The notes under the pieces: model-generated
Seen by the model: the letters and a program-made list of their open reading frames with translations, nothing else
What the model was told of the DNA's origin: nothing
Database searches by the model: none
In this document: in pieces, positions 27,445 through 37,300 of the stretch
How positions within the stretch are numbered: the first letter of the stretch is position 1
Layout of the letters: each line of letters opens with the position of its first letter
Made by a program: the position numbers and the translations under genes
Assembly: GCA_963815325.1 (NCBI GenBank)
Contig: CAWFGG010000001.1
Span: 372,001 to 436,000 of the forward strand
Direction: 5' to 3'
DNA: 64,000 nt
From: JABDII01 sp963815325
Lineage (GTDB): Bacteria; Gemmatimonadota; Gemmatimonadetes; Gemmatimonadales; GWC2-71-9

Positions 27445-27456
27445 CACAACGTTGTG
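27445..27456. promoter_or_regulatory. Perfect 12-bp palindrome, possible operator
   Basis: CACAACGTTGTG lies 17 bp upstream of the 27428 start codon. It may be a binding site for a dimeric regulator. There is no further evidence. Confidence 0.35.
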
Positions 27457-27522
27457 CGGAGAAGAAACCTAGGGGCGGGGTCACCAGCCTGACAAGCCGG
27501 TCCGACGGGGGCGTTCAACATG

Positions 27523-27555
27523 CGTTCGCCCCGGAATGCTGCTCCGGGGCGAACG
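27523..27555 (-). terminator. Hairpin after rnpB
   Basis: A 13-bp GC-rich stem (CGTTCGCCCCGGA on the minus strand, 7-nt loop) directly follows the 3' end of RNase P RNA. No U-tract follows, so termination efficiency is uncertain. It may instead be a processing or protective stem. Confidence 0.6.
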
Positions 27556-27559
27556 CGAG

Positions 27560-27920
27560 AGGTCGTGCCGTAAGCCGAGTTCTGTTCGTCCGCAAGCGGA
27601 CGGATGGTCATCTATCTGGGATGGCCGTCACCGGCCACCTCGAGCGACCTACCCGCGGCTACCCAGGAGACCTGGACGGTGTGGGTCACACCTTGCCGCT
27701 TACTTGGTCTTGCTCCGGCTGGGGGTTACCGTGCCACCGCTGTTACCAGCGGCGCGGTGGGCTCTTACCCCACCTTTTCACCCTTACCCCCTGAGGGGCG
27801 GTATCTTTTCTGTGGCCCTTACCGTCGCCTCTCGGCGCCCAGGCGTTACCTGGCAGCCTACCCGATGGAGCTCGGACTTTCCTCGGCGCCCGCCTCGTGA
27901 GAGGACCAACGCCGCGACCA
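27560..27920 (-). ncRNA. rnpB: RNase P RNA, bacterial class A
   Basis: On the minus strand the conserved 5' block GAGGAAAGTCCGAGCTCC follows a P1 strand GGTCG. The 3' block ACAGAACTCGGCTTACGG is followed by CGACC, which closes P1. The intervening about 300 nt contain the expected stem-loops (for example GGGCGCC, CACCGCG and GGTGACGGCC arms). It is the catalytic subunit that matures tRNA 5' ends, with RnpA. Ends are estimated to within about 10 nt. Confidence 0.93.
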
Positions 27921-28002
27921 TCACGCACGACCCTCGCTGGTATGTGGAATCTAGCCCCCCGCCCGGTTCCGAGCCATGCGGCCTGGACCCGTGCCGTGAG
28001 GC

Positions 28003-29784
28003 CTACGGCTTGGGATCCGGCTCCGTCTCGCTGGTGCCGAAGATGCGCTCGTATTCGAGTGCGTGTTCCTCTCGCAGCCGCTCGAGACTGATCTTCCCGG
28101 TAAAGATGGACTTGTCGAGCGGGAAAACCTCCGGCCGAAGAATCACACCATACGAGTGCCACAAGACCACGACCAACACGGCGAAGGTGGCCTCCAGGCC
28201 ATGCATCACCCGCGCGATGGCGAGCACGATGCCGGGCAAGAGCTGAGACGCACCCTCGGGAAAGAGCAGCACGAACCCGGTGACGGTCATGAGCGTGCCG
28301 CCGAGGAAGAGCCCCCAATACTCGAACTTCTCGCGGAAGTCGAACTTCCCGACCTTTGGGAGGGGCGCGTTTCGGAGATAATGTCGGAGGCTCTGCACCG
28401 CGTCCACGAAGTCCTTCTTCTCGGGGAACATGGCCGGCACATGCCCCTTGCCAAACGCCCCCACGACGGACCGCCCCACGTGCAGCACCAGCAGCGTGAC
28501 GAACAACACACCCGCGGCGCGGTGAATCAGCCGGGTGGTTCCGATGCCTCCCCAGAGTTGGATGAACCAGTTTCCGAAGGACGACTCCGGGTAGCTCTGC
28601 GGCAGCCCCGTGAGCACGAGGAGCGTAAAGATCACCATCGACAGCAGGTGCTCGATTCGTTCCAGCAGACTGAACCGGGTCACCATCACCGTCGGCCCCG
28701 CCGCATGGGCGTGAAGCTCGGGGTGTTTCTTCCGCTGACGTTGATGGCGAACGTCGAGCAAGATGTGCAGCAGGAGTCCGCTCAGCACCAACGGGATGAA
28801 CACGTAGTACATCACCCTCACCGCCCAAACGGCGACCCCTTGGCGAGGGCTCACGGGTTCGTGACCGAGCCACGCCCCGACGATACGTTCGTCCGCGTCC
28901 TTGTGGCACTCGAGACAGACCGGCGCCAGCTGGCCGCGGTCCAGCCACCCCACCTTGTGCGCGCCATGGCAGTCGGAGCACACCATCACATCGGGCTGGT
29001 TCTTGCCGGACGGATGCCGCCATTGGAACTGGAGCGTGGTGCCGTGAAAGTCGCGCGCATACGTCTCGGCCGCGAGCCTCGGGAGGTCGTAGCGGCGGAT
29101 CAGCAAGTCGCTCGTGTGACAGTCGACACAGAGCGCCGTGATCGCAAGGCGGGCATCGCCCGTCGCCTCAGCGGACGCGGGGTGCGGCGGATGGCAGGTC
29201 ATGCAGGTCGGCAGGTCGCTGTTCGGCGAGTCTAGGGCGATGGATGCCGCGTGGCCTCCCGCCTCGAAATCGGCAAGCTCCTGGGCGTGGCAGGATCCAC
29301 AGCGCCGCGCAAGCAGCCCGGGCGCCTGAGCCGCCGGCGGATCGTTGTGGGCCGAATGACAATCCGTGCAGAGGGGCGCTCCCTCCGCTACGTCGCGATG
29401 GGAGAGGTGAACGTCCTCATGGCAGTCCGCGCAGACGGCGGAGCGCTTCCGGGCGGCAACGGCCGAATCCTGCGGAAAATCCCGGTGCCGGTCCTCGCGG
29501 TGACAAGAGAGACAGGGAATTGTCGGGCCGTGTACCGAAATGCGGAGTCGATCCACCTCATGGCAGTCGGCGCAGTACCGGTCCTCGGCCCGGGTATCCT
29601 GTCCGACGGCGTCGGGCGTGATGCACACCACAAGAGCGAACAGGGCAAGGGCGACCACTCGCGTCGTCCCTGCCCATCCGGCCTTCACGGAACCGATCCG
29701 ACGGGCGGCTCGACCGGAGCAAGCCCTCACACTGATCGGATGCTCTGGGTGGGCGAGGTTGCGCTCAACGCGTTGGGCCATCAC
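28003..29784 (-). CDS. Nine-haem cytochrome c fused to a cytochrome b561-type membrane domain
   Basis: 593 aa. After a signal-anchor (about residues 40-60), residues 70-300 hold nine CxxCH c-haem motifs: CADCH, CLSCH, CADCH, CTDCH, CGSCH, CMTCH, CVDCH, CSDCH and CLECH. The C-terminal about 280 residues have five hydrophobic helices with several His (LLHILL, IEHLLS, RLIHRAAG, LVLHVG, WHSYG), like the di-haem b subunits of formate dehydrogenase or thiosulfate reductase. This fits a membrane quinol oxidase or reductase that passes electrons to periplasmic acceptors. The gene is last in a run starting at 30853. The true start may be slightly internal. Confidence 0.88.
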   Translation of the reverse strand: MMAQRVERNLAHPEHPISVRACSGRAARRIGSVKAGWAGTTRVVALALFALVVCITPDAVGQDTRAEDRYCADCHEVDRLRISVHGPTIPCLSCHREDRHRDFPQDSAVAARKRSAVCADCHEDVHLSHRDVAEGAPLCTDCHSAHNDPPAAQAPGLLARRCGSCHAQELADFEAGGHAASIALDSPNSDLPTCMTCHPPHPASAEATGDARLAITALCVDCHTSDLLIRRYDLPRLAAETYARDFHGTTLQFQWRHPSGKNQPDVMVCSDCHGAHKVGWLDRGQLAPVCLECHKDADERIVGAWLGHEPVSPRQGVAVWAVRVMYYVFIPLVLSGLLLHILLDVRHQRQRKKHPELHAHAAGPTVMVTRFSLLERIEHLLSMVIFTLLVLTGLPQSYPESSFGNWFIQLWGGIGTTRLIHRAAGVLFVTLLVLHVGRSVVGAFGKGHVPAMFPEKKDFVDAVQSLRHYLRNAPLPKVGKFDFREKFEYWGLFLGGTLMTVTGFVLLFPEGASQLLPGIVLAIARVMHGLEATFAVLVVVLWHSYGVILRPEVFPLDKSIFTGKISLERLREEHALEYERIFGTSETEPDPKP

Positions 29785-29805
29785 CCACCCCTGTCGGCTC
29801 CCCCG

Positions 29806-30423
29806 TCACGGTCTCGCCGGCCAGAGAACGCCCTTGACCTGCTGAGCCACCACCCACGCCAACGCCCCGAGCCCGATCACCGGCAGGAACACGACGAAGG
29901 CGAGGCCCAGGAACGGTGCCGCGACCAGAAGCCCGACGGTCTGGGCCGGGGTCCGTTCCCGTGAGGCTGCATCGGTCCGCGCCGTGAGCCGGACGGACGG
30001 AAGTGTCCGCGTACGACGCGTGACGTCCAGCACCGGGAGGACCGGATGGAGTCGGCCGGGGTCCAGCGCGACGTCGATCGCATGCGCCAACACGTCGGGC
30101 GAAACGGGCTTCTCGAGGTAGTCGCTTGCCCCGAGCTCCCGGGCCCGCCGCTCCACCTGCGCGTCGCCATAGCCCGTAAACAGGATGAAACGAGTCGTGG
30201 GCTGTCGATCGTGCAGCCACTTCAGGAGTTCCAGCCCGTCGGTCCCCGGCATCCGAAGGTCGGAGACCACGACGTCTACCGGCTGACGAGAGAGTTCCGC
30301 GATGGCGCTGGCCCCGTCGGGCGCGGTCGTCACCGTGAGACCGCGGTCCTGAAGGAATCGCTGCCAACTCACGCGGACGCCTTCCTCATCATCAACGAAC
30401 ATTACTCGATTGTTGCGCGTCAT
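29806..30423 (-). CDS. Receiver-domain response regulator with C-terminal membrane segment
   Basis: 205 aa. Residues about 5-122 are a complete CheY-like receiver (VMFVDDEE acidic pair, phospho-acceptor Asp in VVVSDLRMPG, Thr in LFTGYG, Lys in YLEKPVSP). After a 40-residue linker comes a strongly hydrophobic stretch (about 168-195, LLVAAPFLGLAFVVFLPVIG) and a short basic end. There is no DNA-binding or enzymatic output. It is probably tethered to the membrane next to the cytochrome encoded 21 nt downstream. It is unusual for a receiver to be C-terminally anchored. Confidence 0.82.
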   Translation of the reverse strand: MTRNNRVMFVDDEEGVRVSWQRFLQDRGLTVTTAPDGASAIAELSRQPVDVVVSDLRMPGTDGLELLKWLHDRQPTTRFILFTGYGDAQVERRARELGASDYLEKPVSPDVLAHAIDVALDPGRLHPVLPVLDVTRRTRTLPSVRLTARTDAASRERTPAQTVGLLVAAPFLGLAFVVFLPVIGLGALAWVVAQQVKGVLWPARP

Positions 30424-30457
30424 GGTTTACCACCTTCCGTTAGGCGGCGGCTCCGGG

Positions 30458-30853
30458 TCATGAGACCATCAAACACCGGCTCCGCCGTTCGTGCATCCGA
30501 CCCACAACGGAGGCCAAGGTGTCGAGGTCCTGTCCCTTCGGCTCCGTCCACATTAGATCCACTCCGCAGGCAGTCAAGTATTCGGCGACCAGGAGCGAAA
30601 GTGGCACTTCCGTGATCGCGACCATCTGCATGGCAGGGAATTCGAGCGCCATTCGGCCGATCACCCCGAGCAAGCTGCCCTTCGGTGGTTTCCGGAGGTG
30701 GAAGATGAGGACCGGGATCGACCCCAAGGGTTGTTCGCGAACCAAGTCTTCCAACCGGTGGTAACACCTGACCGGGCAACTGCGCCGGGCGAGTCCAGTG
30801 GCGATTGAAGCCCCGGCTTCAGAATCGGCGAGCATCACCGCTTGGGCTTTCAT
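30458..30853 (-). CDS. Stand-alone receiver-like protein lacking the phospho-acceptor
   Basis: 131 aa from ATG 30853 (GAGG 8 nt upstream). The frame is open to ATG 30889. Alternating strands and helices follow the receiver fold: AVMLADSEAG, PVLIFHLRKPP, MQMVAITEVP and GVDLMWTEP. But the position of the phospho-accepting Asp reads FHLRK, so it should not be phosphorylated. It resembles the N-terminal part of the AraC-type protein at 37756. It lies 34 nt upstream of the membrane-tethered receiver gene, within the cytochrome operon. Function unknown. Confidence 0.65.
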   Translation of the reverse strand: MKAQAVMLADSEAGASIATGLARRSCPVRCYHRLEDLVREQPLGSIPVLIFHLRKPPKGSLLGVIGRMALEFPAMQMVAITEVPLSLLVAEYLTACGVDLMWTEPKGQDLDTLASVVGRMHERRSRCLMVS

Positions 30854-31175
30854 CGCATCGCCTCGGCATCCTCCAGTGCTCCCTGACATTCGACCCCCCG
30901 ATTCGTCCCTGCGCCAACCCTTAAGTCAAGCTCTATGCCAACCGGGGCTCAATCAACTAAAGCTTTTGATAACAGCAAGATAGGGAGCGTGAGCCGAGGT
31001 CGCCGAGCGCCGGAGCGGGCGCGAGTGTCGTCGGTGGTCATACAGGGCGAATCGTGCCTGGGAGCAACGCGCGCGACGCGGGGCGGCAGAACCTCAAGCC
31101 GGTCAGGGACTTACCGGAAAAGGACGGTGTCGATGCTTCCCCGACGGGGTGTATACCGGCCTGACACGGGTCGGA
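30854..31175. other. 322-nt gene-free stretch between activator and cytochrome operon
   Basis: No convincing ORF or RNA gene is seen. The left part (30890-30975) is locally AT-richer, with TTTAGTTGATTGAG and TTGACTTAAGG on the minus strand, and holds the sigma-54-like site listed separately. The right part (31000-31175) is GC-rich with no clear structure and could hold activator sites. Confidence 0.5.
30926..30941 (-). promoter_or_regulatory. Possible sigma-54 promoter of the cytochrome operon
   Basis: Minus strand TTGGCATAGAGCTTGA resembles TTGGCACG-N4-TTGC, with GG and then GA (consensus GC) separated by 10 nt. It lies 72 bp before ATG 30853, directly downstream of a sigma-54 activator gene on the same strand. 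The -12 mismatch keeps confidence low. Confidence 0.35.
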
Positions 31176-32654
31176 TCAGGCCGAGGAGAGGGGCGCTTGC
31201 CCGTTGTCGTCTTCGTCGTCCGGGCCGGCCTTTGCACGCACCGGCGGGGTGATCCCGTGCTTTCGCATCAGTGCGTGGAGGTTCGGCCGCTGCATGCCGA
31301 CGGTACGGGCGGCCTGCGACACGTTCCACTGGGCGGCCTTCAGGGCCTTGAGGACGAACAGCTTTTCGAGCCGCTCGACGGCTTCGGCCCGGAGTTCCCG
31401 CTTCTTGTCGGCGAGACCCTTGGCGTCGGTGGGAACCTCGTCCCATTCGGCGGTGGGATGTTCCCCGACCACGGTGGGCAGGTCCTCGAGATCGATCAGG
31501 CGGGAGTCGGCCAGGAGGAATGCGCGTTCCAGTACGTTCTCGAGTTCACGCACGTTGCCGGGCCAGTCGTGGAGTTCGAGCGCCGACATCGCACGCGGTG
31601 TGATCCCGTCGATCTCCTTCTCGAACTCTTCGGCGAACTGTTTGATGAAGTGGTGGGTGAGGAGTGGGATCTCTTCCGTTCGCTCGCGAAGCGGAGGAAG
31701 AGGAATGGTGAAGACGCTCAGGCGATAGAACAGATCTTCCCGGAAGGAGCCTTCGTCCGCCATCTCCTTGAGATCGCGGTTGGTCGCCGCGATCAACCGG
31801 ACGTCGACGGTGACGGTCTTGTCGGCCCCAACCGGGCGAATTTCCCGTTCCTGGATCAACCGAAGGAGGCTGCCTTGGATTTGCGCCGAAATGGTGCTGA
31901 TCTCGTCCAAGAAGAGGGTCCCGCCCCGCGCCGCCTCGACCAGGCCCTTGCGATCTTTCACGGCCCCGGTAAAGGCACCGCGCACATGGCCGAAGAGCTC
32001 CGATTCGAGCAAGGACTCGGCGAGCGCCGCACAGTCCGCGACCACGAAGGGGGCATCGCGGCGGGGGCTGTTGTAATGGATCGCGCGGGCGATCAATTCC
32101 TTCCCGGTCCCGGTTTCGCCGGAGATGAGGACCGTGCTGTTGGTCGGTGCAACCTTGGCGACGAGCTGCATGACCTTTCGCATGGCGGGCGACGAACAAA
32201 TGACGTTCCCGATGCGGTATCGCGACTCGAGTTCGGACCGCAGCCGCCGGGTCAAGCCCAACAAGTGTTTCCGCTCCAGCGCCCGTGCAACCGACACGAC
32301 CAACTGGTCCGGGCTCACCGGTTTTTGGAGGTAGTCGGTGGCGCCGAGCTTGACGGCCTCGACCGCGGTCTCGATCGTGGCGTAGCCGGTCACCATGATC
32401 ACCTCGGTTTCCGGGGAAATGGACCGTGCCTGACGCAGGAAGTCGATGCCGTCCATTCCGGGCATCTTGATGTCGAGCAACAGAAGATCGAACACCTCTT
32501 TCTGCAGGAGGTCGAGTCCGGCGCGCGGCGACGTGGCCGTAGCGACGCTGTAGCCCTCCTCGGTCAGCACGCGGCGGATGCTCTCGCAGACGACTTCCTC
32601 GTCGTCCACGGTGAGCACGCGTGGGGGCTCGGTCCAGATGTGGTCTTCGGTCAT
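31176..32654 (-). CDS. NtrC-family sigma-54-dependent response regulator
   Basis: 492 aa. The N-terminal receiver has VDDEE and LLLDIKMPGMDG. The central AAA+ domain (about 150-390) has Walker A SGETGTGKELIA, the sigma-54 contact loop GAFTGA, Walker B GGTLFLDEI and the arginine-finger region. The C-terminal Fis-type helix-turn-helix reads WNVSQAARTVGMQRPNLHALMRKHGI. Its start overlaps the stop of the haem-sensor histidine kinase (32651-32654), so the two form a cognate pair. It likely activates a sigma-54 promoter, plausibly that of the downstream cytochrome operon. Confidence 0.93.
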   Translation of the reverse strand: MTEDHIWTEPPRVLTVDDEEVVCESIRRVLTEEGYSVATATSPRAGLDLLQKEVFDLLLLDIKMPGMDGIDFLRQARSISPETEVIMVTGYATIETAVEAVKLGATDYLQKPVSPDQLVVSVARALERKHLLGLTRRLRSELESRYRIGNVICSSPAMRKVMQLVAKVAPTNSTVLISGETGTGKELIARAIHYNSPRRDAPFVVADCAALAESLLESELFGHVRGAFTGAVKDRKGLVEAARGGTLFLDEISTISAQIQGSLLRLIQEREIRPVGADKTVTVDVRLIAATNRDLKEMADEGSFREDLFYRLSVFTIPLPPLRERTEEIPLLTHHFIKQFAEEFEKEIDGITPRAMSALELHDWPGNVRELENVLERAFLLADSRLIDLEDLPTVVGEHPTAEWDEVPTDAKGLADKKRELRAEAVERLEKLFVLKALKAAQWNVSQAARTVGMQRPNLHALMRKHGITPPVRAKAGPDDEDDNGQAPLSSA

Positions 32655-34321
32655 GACGCCGCGATGCTTGCAGGTTGTACCGCCACGGGCAAGAGGACGG
32701 TAAACTCCGCCCCGGTCTTCCCGTCGCTGGTTGCGAGAATAGTACCACGATGCCGGACGATGATTGCCTGGGAGACGGAGAGTCCGAGGCCGGACCCTTG
32801 CCCGACCGGCTTCGTGGTGAAGAAGGGATCGAAGAGCTTCTTGAGGTCTGCTGGCGTGATTCCCGTGCCGGTGTCGCGCACCCGCACCCGAACCAACTCG
32901 TGTCCCGGGGCCGGGGGAAACTTGACCATCGCATACGCGCTCCGGTCGACCACGTCCGCGGCAACGGTAATGCGTCCACCCTCGGGCATGGCTTGCACGG
33001 CGTTGAGGAGCAAATTCACCAAGACCTGGGTCAGTTGGACCGTGTTCGCCTCGACGTACGGGAGGCCGGCCTGAACCGAGAGACCGGTCTCGATGCCACG
33101 GTCTCGGATCTCGACCTTGAGAATTTCCAGCGCTCGGTCGATCAGCTTGGGAAGTTCACACAGTTCGATGACCGGTTCTTGCGATTGGTCCCGCGAGAAA
33201 TCGAGCAGGGTCCGCACGATGGCCGCGCAGCGGTTTGCCTCGTGCAGGATCATCCGGATATCGGCGTATTCCTGGGAATCGGGTGGCAGCCGCTTCTGGA
33301 CCATGTGAGCGAAGGTCACGATCGCCATCAACGGGCTGTTGAGTTCGTGCGCGATCCCAGCGGCGACGAGCCCGACCGAGGACAGTTTCTCAGCCTGCAC
33401 GACCTGAAACTGGGCCGTCCGTAACTCCTCCGCCTTTTGAGCTACCTTCGTCTCGAGCTCGTGCTGGGAGACGTTCAGGCTCTCGATCATTTCATTGAAC
33501 GAGCGGGCAAGGAATCCGATCTCGTCGGCCGCGCCGCGGGGGACTTGCAGCTTGTAGTCGCCTCCGGCCACCCGGTGTGTGGCCGCGATGAGCCGCTTGA
33601 CCGGCTGACGAACATTGTGCCGGACCAGGAGGAACAGCGCGCTCGTGATGACAAGAACGGCGCTGAGCGAGATCAAGAGGGCCTGCCGCGTCGAGGCAAA
33701 GATCCGGGACTGGGTGGGCCCGAGCGTCATGGCGACGTCGAGCACGCCGAGGACGCTCTGGGTCGTGGGCAACGCATGACAACCAGCCGGGTGGCACCCC
33801 TCCTCGTTACGGATGACGGCGATCGTCGCCAGCATCTTTTCGCCCTCAGGATCCGCATAGATGCGAGAGCGGTCTTTCAAATCGAGATTCCGGTAGGGTT
33901 CGGACTCCGTGTGGCACCTGATACAGGCCTCGGCCTGTTTGTCGACCACGCGGCCCACCTCCTCCGGCCGGGAGGAGTACGAGATCCGGCCCTCCTTGTT
34001 GAACAACCGCACCCACCCGATGCCGGGGTTCTTGCCCACCGATTCGATGACTTCCCTCACCCCCTCGCGCTGGTTTCCAAGCATGTCGTGATTGATGCTG
34101 AGACGGATCGTTTCCGCGATGCTCTCGGAGCTGTGGACGACCTCGGCGAGGACTTGCTTGCGCTGCGACTGGATGAGGATGAAAGAGAGCGTGGCCACGC
34201 CGCCGAGTGTGAGAACACCGGCGAGCACCGCAATCCGGGAGCTGAGGGTCCGGGGTAGCAGGCTGATGTGACCCGAAAGGGAGTTGGCAGCGTGCCGCAG
34301 GCCCAAGGGCTGCGGGCTCAT
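32651..34321 (-). CDS. Membrane sensor histidine kinase with c-type haem motifs
   Basis: 556 aa. TM1 is about 28-50. A periplasmic sensor (about 51-210) contains CIRCH (a CxxCH c-haem site) and GCHPAGCHALP, a second Cys/His cluster. TM2 is about 215-235, then come HAMP, a coiled coil (SQHELETKVAQKAEELRTAQ), HisKA with phospho-His in GIAHELNSPL, and HATPase_c with N box NLLLNAVQAM, DTGTGI, FDPFFTTK and GSGLGLS. The sensor part resembles haem-c PAS/cache-like sensors known from Geobacter kinases, so it may sense redox state, NO or electron flux. It is translationally coupled to the NtrC-type regulator. Confidence 0.92.
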   Translation of the reverse strand: MSPQPLGLRHAANSLSGHISLLPRTLSSRIAVLAGVLTLGGVATLSFILIQSQRKQVLAEVVHSSESIAETIRLSINHDMLGNQREGVREVIESVGKNPGIGWVRLFNKEGRISYSSRPEEVGRVVDKQAEACIRCHTESEPYRNLDLKDRSRIYADPEGEKMLATIAVIRNEEGCHPAGCHALPTTQSVLGVLDVAMTLGPTQSRIFASTRQALLISLSAVLVITSALFLLVRHNVRQPVKRLIAATHRVAGGDYKLQVPRGAADEIGFLARSFNEMIESLNVSQHELETKVAQKAEELRTAQFQVVQAEKLSSVGLVAAGIAHELNSPLMAIVTFAHMVQKRLPPDSQEYADIRMILHEANRCAAIVRTLLDFSRDQSQEPVIELCELPKLIDRALEILKVEIRDRGIETGLSVQAGLPYVEANTVQLTQVLVNLLLNAVQAMPEGGRITVAADVVDRSAYAMVKFPPAPGHELVRVRVRDTGTGITPADLKKLFDPFFTTKPVGQGSGLGLSVSQAIIVRHRGTILATSDGKTGAEFTVLLPVAVQPASIAAS

Positions 34322-34378
34322 CTTCTTGCGGGGAAACCTATCCAGAAGCGGCCCGCTTTGGAAACCGAAGCCTTCGCC

Positions 34379-37300
34379 TCAGCCAGGGCGCCCCATCGCG
34401 GCGACCTGCGCTTCGATCTCGTCGACGAGCGGTTGGAGGGAGGGGTCAGGGGCTTTCCATTGAGACAGCGCCAGGCGGTATTGCTCCTCCGCTTCCGCCG
34501 TCCGGCCGAGCTCCTGGTAGGCCAGAGCGCGCATGACCCGAACCCGACCGATCATCCCCCACCGTGGATCGAACCGGTCGGTGTTGAACTGGGAGGGCTC
34601 GAAGTTCCGGAGCAAGTTCAGTGTCGTCTCGTACTCCCCCAATATATAGCGCGCTTGCGCCGCCAGCGGCACTCGATAGTGCTCGGCGAGGTACATCTTC
34701 TCTTCTTTCGCCGTTGCTAGCGTCTCGCTGCCCCGCCCCGGCTCGTTGAGCACCGTGCGGGCGCGGAGGGTGTCCTTGCGGCTCAGGGCCAACAGGGCGC
34801 GGACCTCCCGCGCCAGCGTGTGCTCGGTCAGCGCCTGGAATTCGACGAGCGCGGATGAATCGGCGAAAGTAGTGAGGAAGACGCCGAGAGCGGCGGAAGC
34901 ACCCGACATTGCCACCGCATGACGTACGCCCCCCGGGGCCAGGCGGGCCGTTTCCGCGACGGCGTCCCACACCCGCCGCTGCATCGCAACCGGGGCCTCG
35001 GTCGCCGCGTACAGGTTGCCCAGCATGTTTCGATTCCACCACTCGTCAAAGAACTCGGCGTTCGGCCCGCCCTCTTCGAAACCCAGGGCGCGGCGAACAT
35101 CGTCCGCCAACTGAATTGCCTTCGCCGCCGTCGAGATGTCGCCCAGGTAGGCGAAGACGTTTGAGCTGGCGGCCACCAGGTTCACCAGGTCGAAGTGCCG
35201 GTCCAGCACGCGGAAGTCGTCTGGGGCAATCGAGTCGAGCGCAGCACGCAACACCTCGGCGGCGCGGTCCGTATTTCCCGCCGCGAGATGCACACGGGCT
35301 TCTCGGAAGGGAAGGTCCGGTCGCGCCCGCCCGGACTCGAGAGACTGGGCGATTTCGGTCAACGCCAGCGGGTACTCCCCGCTCAAGATGTAGGCGTCGA
35401 TCAAGGCGTTGTGGGCCCGATCGACGTCGGGCTGGCTTGCGACCCACGTGCGGGCCCGTTGAACGGCGTTGCCCCGGGCCCGCGCGATGGCCCGGGCGAG
35501 TTGGATCGAGTCGAGCACGCTGCCTTGCGCGGCATTGTGAGTCGGCGCCAAGGAGTCGCCCGGCATCAACGCGATCAGGCTGTTGGGGCGGGCAGCATTG
35601 GCGAGCAACCACATAATGTGGTCGAACGCCAGCGCGTACCCCGGATCGAGTTCCAACGACCGGGAAAAGGCCCTGAGAGACTTGGTCCACCCCGCCGGCC
35701 GGTCTTCGCCGGGTTGGTGAAACCAGGAATCGCCAAGTCCGTACCACGCATCGGCGTCCGCGGGATTCTGGGCCAGAAGTTCCTCATACAGCCGCCGGGC
35801 GCTTGCGTTGTCACCCTCGATGAACGCCCGGTAGGCTTGGATGACCTTGCGCTCGTGTGCCGGCAGATCGCTCGAATATCGGGTCGCGTGGACCATGGCC
35901 CGATTCGAAATCGAGTCATTGGTTCCGAGGCTCCAGCCACGGGCGAGCGCCAGCTTGTAATACGCCAGGCCAAAGGTGCTGTCGATCGTGACTGCCTGCG
36001 CCAGGTCGGCGATGGCTTCCGAGAGCTCCCACTTGTTGAGGTGGTGCACGCCATTCAAGTAGGCCCGGTACGCCGCCACGGATTCCGTCGTGGCCTTGGC
36101 CAAGTCGGCTTGGACGTCGGTCGGGGCGCCGCTCAGGTTCAAGAGCCGCGTCGCAAGTTGATCGAACGTGGAGCGAACATCGTCGCCGATCGGTGCGGCC
36201 GACTGCACCTGGTCCACTCGTGCGCCGGTGGCGACGTCGTATACCCTGGCCGTGAGGCGCAGTGAGTCTTCGGCCTGCTCGAACTCCCCGGTGACAACGG
36301 TCCAGACACCGGCGTCCCGCGCCAATCGGCGGGCCTCCTTCAAGCCGATGATCTGACCGGGCGCGATCTCCTTGCCGGCAAGCAGATCGTGAACCCGATC
36401 CTGGTCCACCACGGACAAGTCATCCCACTGGGAGAGATTGAGCGCCAACATGCTCACGCTACCGGAGTTGAGCCAGGCCAGATCCGGGTCGTCCCGCAGG
36501 TTGTTGAACGGGAGCACCAAGATCGAGTGCCGTGGGTCGATACCCGCTGGCGGCCCCGGCTCACCCCTGCCAACCAGCGCAACGGCCGTCGAAACGGCAA
36601 CCAGCGCCAGCGCCGCAACGACGGCTGCCCAGCGGCGGCCACGAGTGCGGGGCACCTTGGCCGCACCGAGAATGGCCTGACGCACCTCCTCGCCGGTCTG
36701 CCACCGGTCGTCCGGCTGTTTCTCCAGGAGCCGCATGATGATGCCGGCCAGCCTGGGCGGACAGTCGGGGCGGTGCCGCGAGACGGATTCCGGCTTGACG
36801 GACAGGTGGCGAGAGACCACCAAGCGATTGGGCCCCACGAACGGCGGGCTCCCGGTGACCATCTCGTAGCCGAGGACTCCCAAACCATACAAGTCGCTGC
36901 GGGAGTCGATGTCGTCTCCGGCGGCCTGCTCGGGGCTCATGTAGCTCGGCGTTCCGAGCACCATTCCTTCGCCGGTGATCTCGGTTGCTCCGTCTCCGGC
37001 GATGAACCGTGCGATTCCAAAGTCCACCAGGAGTGCGCGGCCGCTCTCCTCCTCGATCAACACATTTTCGGGCTTGATGTCCCGATGGACCACGCCGGCC
37101 TTCGCGGCAGCATCCAGGGCCGCCGCCAGGTCCAGGAGAACCCGTTCGGCCACGGCCGTCGGAAGCCGCTTGTCCCGCCCCAAGCGTTCCCGGAGGCTCT
37201 CCCCCTTCACGTAATCCATGACGTAATACAAGAGGCCGTCGATTTGGCCGGCGGAATGCACGGACACGATGTTCGGGTGTCTGAGCCGCGCGATCATGCG

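Noticed and set aside
31149..33074. Plus-strand open frame of 641 codons
   Set aside because: Antisense to the NtrC-type activator, with all motifs on the other strand.
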